Origin: Lepas anatifera
Taxonomy: Eukaryota; Arthropoda; Thecostraca; Lepadidae
Assembly: GCA_034440635.1 (NCBI GenBank)
Contig: JAOTON010001253.1
Span: 806,001 to 870,000, forward strand
DNA: 64,000 nucleotides
Reading direction: 5' to 3'
Position numbers and translations under genes: made by a program. The notes under the pieces were generated by a model. It worked only from the letters and a program-made list of their open reading frames with translations, was not told the origin of the DNA and searched no databases. Positions 10,486-19,436 of this stretch are shown here, in pieces; the stretch's first letter is position 1; every line of letters begins with the position of its first letter.

Positions 10486-11973
10486 CACAGAGCTACATAC
10501 AGAGAGTGGACATAGCAACGGCTTTCTCTCCGTTGCTATGGCAGAACTGCTGCCTTCGTCAGCTGTTGCGCTCGAAGGACGCGACAATTTCGGTGCGTTA
10601 AACAGATAGGAAAAATGAGTGTTTTTTCAACGCGGCCAATTTAAGGAAATAGGCTACCCTGAGTTTCAAAATTGGCTTCAAACTCATCGATAATGTTTTT
10701 TTCTTCAAAGAAAGCATGTGCCCAGGAAGTGTGACAATGGAAATAGTAAAATACTCCATTATTCCGAGGGCATTACCAGACATGCACATCTCAGTATTTA
10801 TGTCACGGAAAGAGAATTAAAAAACAATCGGAAGAAGCTCGGTTACTTTTTTAGAGAGGAAAATGTTAAAGCTACAATCTGCACAACTATTTGTGCCACT
10901 TGCTTCATCTTACGGCAAATTAGAGAACGGAAACCATAACCACTGCTGGGTCTGGTGCCGACCTAGTGCTATTTTGTTCAACAATTTACCTGCGTAGTAG
11001 TTTTAACGGGGATAGCGGTACCTGGGTCGAGGGGGGACCTATTGTCTGCCGGCGTATTCATATTAGCGTGCCAACCGTACATGCTTCAAATCAATTTCGG
11101 TCCAATATTACGTCCACAGCGAAGCCTACTTTCTACGCCTGCTGGAAGCTTTTGGGGCAACGTTAGGACACGGTCATGAAAGGCTAGCAACTGGTAACAC
11201 CAATGAATGAAAGCAAAAGTAGTCATAGCTACCCTAAGCCTCGGGATGTACTTAAAAATCCACAGTACTTACAGCTTATTGTCAACCATCGCTCAGGCGG
11301 TTGGAGAGGTCGCGCTGAACTTCAGTCGCGTGATAATGCAGACGGGTTGTAGCATGGCTTGAACACTCTGTTGTGGTATCCGTTACGCACACTGTGTATC
11401 ATGAGATCGATTATAATTGGAATGAAGACTCGGTTGAAGACGTCTTGATATTTGCCAATCGCTTTGAGAAAAATAACGTACAACTTGGTGTTAAATTGGT
11501 ATCTGAACACCGAGATTAACTAGTTGGCGATGTTGTGCCGCCATCACAAAAGCACAAACTTCAAAAGTACGACGAATTCGATACTCTCTGTGACGGCATC
11601 TCAAATAACACATGCCAGCGACGCCATGTCAGGCTCGCAACTGGAGCGGTCCACAGGAATTTGTTCAGGTGAGTTTGTTTTTTTGGTGTCGTCTCGTGCA
11701 AACTTTCCGAAAGATACTTGCGATTCTTGGCGCTGCGGCAACACCGGGAGGCGAAGCTTCAGGATTTCAGGCGGGGGGAGAGGGAGGGACGAGATGGATT
11801 TTGCGGTTAGTACCCGCAATGGATTTTGAATTACCAAAACTCCCCATTCTCGGGCTGGGGAACCTGGCCCCTTCCCCCGTGGTGCCGGCTTCCATCTAAG
11901 CGTGGGTCCATGAATGAATGTTGATGTCAATGGAAATCCTGGATCCGCCTATGATGGGAAGTGACAGTTAAAG
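10486..11973 (+). repeat. Left arm of 1.48-kb inverted repeat
   Basis: This arm is the reverse complement of 14468-15947, with roughly 99% identity by eye over most of its length (a few substitutions, for example near 11064). The outermost 70 bases diverge strongly. It has no recognisable protein. It ends inward at GACAGTTAAAG, next to a CATAGGCGGATCC-type terminus (complement at 11939-11953). Only this arm lies outside the 25.66-kb tandem duplication. Confidence 0.88.
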
Positions 11974-12050
11974 TGCAGTCGGGAATGCTTCTGGGGGTGC
12001 ACAATAGAGTGGAATGCCCAAACGTCAGGATGCAAATTAAATTCTAATTA

Positions 12051-12477
12051 GCTATGTGCAGTGACGGATCCAAGGGGGGCAAAAAAGGCATTTGCCCCCA
12101 AACGGAAAAAGCTCGGGGCAAAACTATGTTTTTGCCCCCCCTCCCCGAAGTGGTCGACCTCCTTTTTTCCCCTGACTCCTTTTTAGTTTATAAGCGAGAT
12201 TTTGGTGCTTCAACTCTCAACTCCAAACAGAACCAGTTAAGTTCAGTGTAAATATTAGGCCTTGGACTGGAAAAAGGATCTCGAGCCCATCTTTTTCACC
12301 CAATAACGTTTCTTTTTCGCCTTTCGCCCCAAATACCCAAATTTCTACCGACAAGTGGTATTGTATCGCAGCTTTCACGGCGTGACGTTTTTTTGTTGTT
12401 GCTTTTTTTGCTTTTCGACCTTTGACTTCGGTTTGCCCCTCCCAAACCGACCGGCTAGATCTGCCACTGGCTATGTG
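12051..12477 (+). mobile_element. hAT-like MITE containing the left breakpoint of the tandem duplication
   Basis: The element at 12059-12469 begins CAGTGACGGATCCAAG and ends CTAGATCTGCCACTG, an inverted pair with a few mismatches. Both flanks carry the exact octamer GCTATGTG (12051-12058, 12470-12477), a clear 8-bp target duplication. The interior is rich in C/G runs and lacks a transposase. The repeated 25.66-kb unit starts inside it at 12187, so the second unit has only its right 283 bp. Confidence 0.85.
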
Positions 12478-13715
12478 CTTGCGAATGTGTGTACCACCGG
12501 TTTCTGGGCACTCCCAGTGACCTGTCTATATCGCGCCCAGACAGAGGCAAGAAACAAAGCGAAGACGAACTTTCTGTATATTGTTGCACAGTGAAAGATG
12601 TTGAAAACACATCACAGATCACATTGACAACCTGATTGTGGACAACATTTTCTTCTAAGCCCGGAACTCCCAATTGACAGACCATCTTTGCAGCGATTGC
12701 CTATCTCCGCATCATAAAAAACTCTGAGTAAAAAATGAATCATGTTTTTAGGCTGGAGAGTTTTCAAGCATTCCTTTACCTCAAAAGGCAAGTTAAGGAA
12801 ACGGGTAAAAATACTATCCTCTCTGCGCAATGGAATCCAAAATGTTGATTCCAGTGCCCCAGGCTTCGCGGCGAGGACGCAGGATAGTGATCATTTGAAA
12901 GCTTTTAGGAGAAATGAAGGTGAAATATCCAAAACGCTTCCAAACGTTAATCGGCCCGGTTCTGGACGTTGGCTGGGCATGAAAGTGATGGTTAAAAACA
13001 ACGAATGCAGCATAATTCGCTGCGAGTTCTCTTTTGAAACAGCAGACTGGATCAAACCGCTCAGTCGGCCAGTAAAGCTCAACGTCCAGCACCCGTTTCC
13101 ATAAAAGAAACGACATAGTATAGTCTAGAAAAAGGAGTTCAAACGACTCATGATCTTGATTGAATGTGACGGAACCCTTAGCAGTGCTCAACAAGTCATG
13201 GTTCTCATTTGATTCCTTACGTTGCGATAACGGTCTACGCCTCATTGTTGGTGAACACTTCATACCATCCTCTATGAACAGGTGCAACAAGAATAATGGA
13301 ACTCGAAGGAACGTACAAATATTTAGGTTTACTACAAAACAGCGTGTGTGGGACCTTTGTAAAACCATAGAGGAATGTGGAAAGACACGAATCAGTGATT
13401 TCGACAAAACTGGTGCTATCATGACGAGTGACGTTTCAAAACTTTACAGGACATTCAGTGTCCAGCCTTTTTCTTGAATGCATTGTTTGTGACCAGAGGA
13501 CACACCAAGTTACCCCGAGATGGGGCGAGTTAAGCCATTTGACTTTGACCTATTCATGATCAAATATCTTACACACCGACAACATTCAAGCTTTGGCTCA
13601 CACATCATTTGAAAGCCAAAGGAATAGTCTTTTGAGCAATGGCAGAACACAGTCTATACATTGATCCATCTCTGAGATATTATACCAAAATAAAAATCAT
13701 GTTCAAGTTTCAACT
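12478..13715. other. Inverted-repeat spacer with unassigned overlapping open frames
   Basis: The spacer has open stretches on both strands: plus-strand 12742-13104 (120 codons) and 13160-13477 (105 codons), and minus-strand 13422-12814 (202 codons). I recognise no family in any of them. They overlap each other, so at most one set could be real. They are identical in unit 2 (38402-39137) apart from flanking run-length changes, but that is expected from the recent duplication and is not evidence of selection. Confidence 0.3.
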
Positions 13716-13985
13716 AGCCCCGGCATACGCGGATCCAGGATCGCCGATCGGGGGGGGCACCTCCCGGGGGGCGCCATCCGGACCAGGGGGCGCCACTTTT
13801 GACCGGCAAAACCTATCAGGTGAGCGCCAAATCCTATCGGTGGGCGCAGATTTTCGCATCGGGGGGAGGGGGGTGGGAAGCGACATTTCAGGGGGCGCCA
13901 TCGACCTTTCAGGGGGCGCCAAGGGTCGATCAGGTGGGGCACGTGCCCCCCTTTGCCCCCCCCTGGATCCGCCTATGAGCCCCGG
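13716..13985 (-). mobile_element. hAT-like MITE, CATAGGCGGATCC family
   Basis: The element at 13724-13977 has ends CATACGCGGATCCAGG and CCTGGATCCGCCTATG, and exact 8-bp flanks AGCCCCGG (13716-13723, 13978-13985). Its internal order of G/C-run motifs is that of 6440-6708 read in the opposite direction. It has no coding capacity. Confidence 0.85.
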
Positions 13986-14467
13986 TCTACTTATAATTGT
14001 TTGATCCCCCAGCCCAATATTCCGGCAAGGGGCCAGCACAATGATACAACCGCCCATCAAACCTCTAAGACATGTGTATGCAAATTATACAATATGCTAT
14101 AGGGAAAGTGCGAAATCTGGAATTTTACGAGCTCCCCAGGGATTTCTTGAACTCCCTGATCAGTTAGTGGGCTTGTGAAATCCCTTGGAGTTTCCACAAT
14201 CACTGGCTAACCAGAGAGCTTGCAAAATTGACAGGATTTTGCGAGCTCATTGAAACTTGCATGAGTCTGCAAACTACCTACACGTTTTAAATGATGGGGG
14301 AAATTCCTAATACACTCATTTTGACTATGACAAAATGTAAATTAGAAAAAAATTTAAATGAGTAGTGCAGAAAAAGCCCGATATAAGGGTCCAAATTAAG
14401 GTCAGTTACATGATGGTGCCCCCCCCCGGGAAGGTGCCCCCGGTCGGCAATCCTATATCCACGTATG
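13986..14467. other. Non-coding; truncated MITE end
   Basis: This is mostly featureless. The piece at about 14413-14466 matches the right end of the CATAGGCGGATCC family (GGTGCCCCC..GGTCGGCAATCC) and looks like a truncated relic. Confidence 0.5.
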
Positions 14468-15947
14468 CTTTAACTGTCACTTCCCATCATAGGCGGATCC
14501 AGGATTTCCATTGACATCAACATTCATTCATGGACCCACGCTTAGATGGAAGCCGGCACCACGGGGGAAGGGGCCAGGTTCCCCAGCCCGAGAATGGGGA
14601 GTTTTGATAATTCAAAATCCATTGCGGGTACTAACCGCAAAATCCATCTCGTCCCTCCCTCTCCCCCCGCCTGAAATCCTGAAGCTTCGCCTCCCGGTGT
14701 TGCCGCAGCGCCAAGAATCGCAAGTATCTTTCGGAAAGTTTGCACGAGACGACACCAAAAAAACAAACTCACCTGAACGAATTCCTGTGGACCGCTCCAG
14801 TTGCGAGCCTGACATGGCGTCGCTGGCATGTGTTATTTGAGATGCCGTCACAGAGAGTATCGAATTCGTCGTACTTTTTGAAGTTTGTGCTTTTGTGATG
14901 GCGGCACAACATCGCCAACTAGTTAATCTCGGTGTTCAGATACCAATTTAACACCAAGTTGTACGTTATTTTTCTCAAAGCGATTGGCAAATATCAAGAC
15001 GTCTTCAACCGAGTCTTCATTCCAATTACAATCGATCTCATGATACACAGTGTGCGTAACGGATACCACAACAGTGTTCAAGCCATGCTACAACCCGTCT
15101 GCATTATCACGCGACTGAAGTTCAGTGCGACCTCTCCAACCGCCTGAGCGATGGTTGACAATAAGCTGTAAGTACTGTGGATTTTTAAGTACATCCCGAG
15201 GCTTAGGGTAGCTATGACTACTTTTGCTTTCATTCATTGGTGTTACCAGTTGCTAGCCTTTCATGACCGTGTCCTAACGTTGCCCCAAAAGCTTCCAGCA
15301 GGCGTAGAAAGTAGGCTTCGCTGTGGACGTAATATTGGACCGAAATTGATTTAAAGCATGTACGGTTGGCACGCTAACATGAATACGCCGGCAGACAATA
15401 GGTCCCCCCTCGACCCAGGTACCGCTATCCCCGTTAAAACTACTACGCAGGTAAATTGTTGAACAAAATAGCACTAGGTCGGCACCAGACCCAGCAGTGG
15501 TTATGGTTTCCGTTCTCTAATTTGCCGTAAGATGAAGCAAGTGACACAAATAGTTGTGCAGATTGTAGCTTTAACATTTTCCTCTCTAAAAAAGTAACCG
15601 AGCTTCTTCCGATTGTTTTTTTAATTCTCTTTCCGTGACATAAATACTGAGATGTGCATGTCTGGTAATGCCCTCGGAATAATGGAGTATTTTACTATTT
15701 CCATTGTCACACTTCCTGGGCACATGCTTTCTTTGAAGAAAAAAACATTATCGATGAGTTTGAAGCCAATTTTGAAACTCAGGGTAGCCTATTTCCTTAA
15801 ATTGGCCGCGTTGAAAAAAACACTCATTTTTCCTATCTGTTTAACGCACCGAAATTGTCGCGTCCTTCGAGCGCAACAGCTGACGAAGCCCCTGCTGCTG
15901 CCATAGCAACCAATCGGATCGTCCACTCTCTGAATATAACTCTGTGG
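14468..15947 (-). repeat. Right arm of 1.48-kb inverted repeat (unit 1)
   Basis: Reverse complement of 10486-11973. It starts CTTTAACTGTCACTTCCCAT, followed at 14490 by CATAGGCGGATCCAGG. Divergence from the left arm is low inside and high in the outer 70 bp. It is present again at 40124-41600. Confidence 0.88.
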
Positions 15948-16757
15948 TTTTTAGTCTCTAAAGCGCTTTTATAACAAGGAAAATCCACGATGAACTTCAT
16001 GCTAATTCCTTCAGAATTCTGTTTCGAACGTTTCAATTACCCAATCAAAACGCTGCATTCTACTTTATGCTAGCCAAATCAAAGTTATCTTGAACAAAAC
16101 CCTTCAAAATACTACCATATCCTCAACGTGCTGCCAAATCAGGCAGTCAGCTGTCTGTCATGTCCGAACCGTATCTATACAACAATCCGGAGAAGACAGA
16201 ATATTGAGGTAGTATGGTTATTGGAAAGAAGACTGTAAATTGAGTGAGTGCGTGGAAGGAATTTGAGTTTGCTGTTGGAAGGGATATTGTGGATGATGGT
16301 TCAATTTTTATCCGTGATACTGCAGCTTACCTTTCAGGAAATTCATGATTAATCGAACCATTTCTCCCATCTTAAATATCTACAGGAGATATGTGGGTAC
16401 CCACCTACTCAGTACAGTACTGGGTGAGGTCATAATACCTTGCAAAAGTTTTCCACAGCTCGGAGAAAGGCTCAGACTGTACCTTTTGCAGCTCATGATT
16501 TTTAAGGCTGGGTATGCTTGCTATTTTCTTAATATGAACTGATTGTGCAAACAAATATAGGCTGGTGGTTTTCACACATTGAAGCTAAATAATCCTGGCA
16601 GTGGTTGAGTGTTTAAACCCCACGTCCTGCATTAAATAATGATAGCCTGTGTGCTACTTGGATGGGTGAAAGTTGGAGAATATCAAAATAAGGGGAAGAG
16701 GTATTTTATCTGGTTGGTTACCTATTTACCATGGCACCAGGGCCAAATAATGTATTG
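15948..16757. other. Non-coding, no feature seen
   Basis: Short open frames only. None has a recognisable motif or splice context. Confidence 0.4.
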
Positions 16758-17910
16758 TATATATACCAGTCTGCAGAACGTGGGAGGCGACTCGACGAGG
16801 CGCTTGGGGCAGCCCAAAGCCTGCCCCAATTGGGGCAGAAATTTGGATGCTGGGGCAGACTCCTCCAACAGGGGGGTATTTTTACCGATATATGTTTATC
16901 TACTCCATTTTAAACGAAACACCCAGAAATGAAAGAAAACCGTGCATCCAACTCGACGATGGCAACGCACTCACGACCCTCCACGCACAGCAGCAGCTAT
17001 CTTGCATTCATGATACACGACTTCAAGAATACTTTTATTCAAAGGTATATTTACAAGCGAAGTATTTTCCCTTAAAGACGTCATTTGACACTGCTTTCAC
17101 CCCGTATAATCAATAGTTTAAAAATATTTCAATTGATAACTAAATTCGATAAAGAATAATTTTTTCCACAGCTAAAGCATTTTCCCCCTTCCATTTTCTC
17201 ACATTTGCATGAAAGCATGACAAAATTTGGAATATTTTCACCCCTAGTTTTCACAAGACCCAAGCGAAGAAAGATTCCCGTACGCTTTTGTGACGTCACA
17301 TCACTGACTAGCATTTGTTCTTAGGGGAGGGGGCTGGTATGATTTTCTTTTGAACAGTGGACCCTTTGAACAGTGGACCTTTTGACATAGACCCGATTTG
17401 CCGGCCTTGGCGATCAAAACATAGCAGAGGAAATGCAAAAAACTACATACAGGGAAATTTTATTTCGAGTTCTAAGATTGTTTTTTGTAACTAAAACTTG
17501 GTTTAGATTACAAATTTAGAAATAAATTTAAATTTAGTTTTAGAAAGGCGCCTGTTGCCTGATTTTTATTCACTTCCAGGAACTTTGACTTTACATCTAT
17601 TAAAAATTTCCTTTGTTTGGTATCTTTTTAACCATATTTCTCTAGACGACAAACATGACGCTCTTGAGACAATTCAGCTTTTACAGCGCAACTTTAACTA
17701 ATGATTGTCGTTCCTTTTCATTATTTTTCTTCTTTCCTCGGTGATTACCCGTGCCGACCGCTGCCCCAAGTACTAGTTCCTGCCCCAAGAGCCCCCATCT
17801 GCCCCAAGATCGACCAAAAGCTGCCCCAAATCGGTAGGTCTGCCCCGAGGCTGCCCCAACGAGATCTCGTCGAAATCTGCCACGTTCTGCAGACTGGTAT
17901 ATATATATAT
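16758..17910. mobile_element. MITE with Tc1/mariner-like ends and subterminal repeats (unit 1)
   Basis: The ends CCAGTCTGCAGAACGTGG (from 16766) and its exact complement (to 17897) lie in TA-rich flanks, compatible with a TA target duplication. The inverted similarity extends imperfectly to about 48 bp. Inside each end sit several copies of CTGCCCCAA or its complement (four or so at 16803-16860, about six at 17757-17860). Such subterminal arrays are typical transposase-binding or hairpin regions. The interior is AT-rich and non-coding, with a TGTGACGTCACA palindrome at 17289-17300. Confidence 0.78.
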
Positions 17911-18333
17911 ATTAGAAAAGTGGAGCTTCCTAGTTCTATAATGGGTTAGAGATTCAGGGTTATGAGATCCTATCTATGGATGAGGTACTTACAATTGTGA
18001 GCATCAACATGTTTTCACTCTACTAGGAGGTAGCAGAATGATGATTCTTCACTTCTATTCTACAACAGATATTTTCATCTACTTTCAGTAAAAAAAACTG
18101 GTGGTGCTGCTGCATATATTTCATACTACACACATATATTGACATTAAAGATCATACATAAAGCATACACTCCTGAATAATAAAAACATGAGCTCATTCC
18201 TCCAAACAAAACCATGGCACAGCTCGTGCTGAAGTGTCCCAGGCGTGGGGCCCCTAAATTGAATCGGAAGGCATATAGATACAGTCCTAAATCAAATTAT
18301 TATCCTGAAAAAGTATTGGTTAGGTAAGAAGCA
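17911..18333. other. Upstream region of CR1-type LINE
   Basis: AT-rich, probably including the LINE 5' UTR. No clear 5' terminus or target duplication was found. Confidence 0.4.
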
Positions 18334-19434
18334 ATGAACATGTCTAGGAAAAAGGCTGTGGTGGGACTTGTAAGCCTGGAAATGCTAAATGACAAGAAAA
18401 TGAGGCATGCTCAGCTTTGTGGGACTTGTGACACAGATGTTGGTGACAGTGCCATTGGTTGTGATGAGTGTGAGACATGGGTCCATGACTCAGAGATGTG
18501 TAGTGGCCTGCCACAGGATATGATTGATGCTATTGCTAGGCATAATGGAGAGGGAATCAAGTTTGTCTGTACAAAATGCAGAATCAAGAGCTCCTCCACC
18601 AGGCCGAGTTCTCAATCTGGTAGATCTGATTCCCAAGTTGTTGAACTGGTAGCCCAGCTGTTCCAGCAGCTGAGGGGGCTTTGCGGTTCCGTCCAGTACC
18701 TCCTTGAGCTGTCCAAATCAAGACCTTCTGTTCCCCTGGATCCTCCCAGAGTTGTCAACCCTGAGCTGGCCAACACCACTGCCAATATCCATCTGTCACC
18801 CCAAGCGGCACCAGGAAACACTGCTCTGGTGGCCCCTATAGTGTCACCACATACACAGACCTCTGATTCATACCGGCAAATAGTCAGAGAGGAGCTCAGA
18901 GAGCTGGATGAGCAACGCAAGAGGCGTAACTCCTTCGTAGTCCGAGGTCTTGCTGCGAGCAATGCTGAGGAAGCGGCCCACAGATTTGAGGTTATCTCCG
19001 AGTATCTGACTGGCCGCAAGGTAGGACTGACAGATGTAGTAAAAATCCAGGGCGAGTCAGATCTCTTTTGCGGTAAGATCAATGATGATGAAGTCCGGAA
19101 GTCTGTGCTTGACAAAGCAAAGCAGCTGAAAAACTCAGAGCAGTTTCATACTATCTTCATCCGTCGCGACCTCACATACAATCAGAGACAGTTGCTAAAG
19201 GCCAGACAAGCTGTAGCCCGAGACCCTGTGTCTGGCCCTCCTAGACCTTCCCGGACCTACTCTCGTAGAAACCCATCTGAATTAGTTACAGCCCAGAGCA
19301 CGACCTCTCCCACTGACAATACGACTGCAGCTCACGCTGAGAGCAATACAGCCTCACCTCTCCATCCCACTGCACCAGAGGAGACGGTCCCAAAATCTGT
19401 GTTCCCTGGTCAAGCACTCGCTTCAAACCAATAG
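18334..19434 (+). CDS. CR1-type LINE ORF1: PHD finger plus RRM-like protein (unit 1)
   Basis: A 366-residue protein. Residues about 29-83 form a Cys-rich PHD-like zinc finger (CGTCD, GCDECETWVH, CTKC). After a Ser/Pro-rich linker, a basic domain from about residue 198 (RRNSFVVRGL to IFIRRDLTYNQRQLLKARQ) resembles the RRM-like domain of LINE ORF1 proteins. The tail is Ser/Thr-rich. PHD-containing ORF1 proteins are known in CR1-group LINEs and are thought to bind element RNA and perhaps chromatin. The frame is intact and identical in unit 2. It stops at TAG 19432-19434, next to ORF2. A methionine two residues in (ATG 18340) is an alternative start. Confidence 0.85.
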   Translation: MNMSRKKAVVGLVSLEMLNDKKMRHAQLCGTCDTDVGDSAIGCDECETWVHDSEMCSGLPQDMIDAIARHNGEGIKFVCTKCRIKSSSTRPSSQSGRSDSQVVELVAQLFQQLRGLCGSVQYLLELSKSRPSVPLDPPRVVNPELANTTANIHLSPQAAPGNTALVAPIVSPHTQTSDSYRQIVREELRELDEQRKRRNSFVVRGLAASNAEEAAHRFEVISEYLTGRKVGLTDVVKIQGESDLFCGKINDDEVRKSVLDKAKQLKNSEQFHTIFIRRDLTYNQRQLLKARQAVARDPVSGPPRPSRTYSRRNPSELVTAQSTTSPTDNTTAAHAESNTASPLHPTAPEETVPKSVFPGQALASNQ

Positions 19435-19436
19435 AT

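Noticed and set aside
18612..19115. 167-codon minus-strand frame within the CR1 ORF1 region
   Set aside because: It is antisense to a protein with recognised PHD and RRM-like domains and has no motifs of its own.
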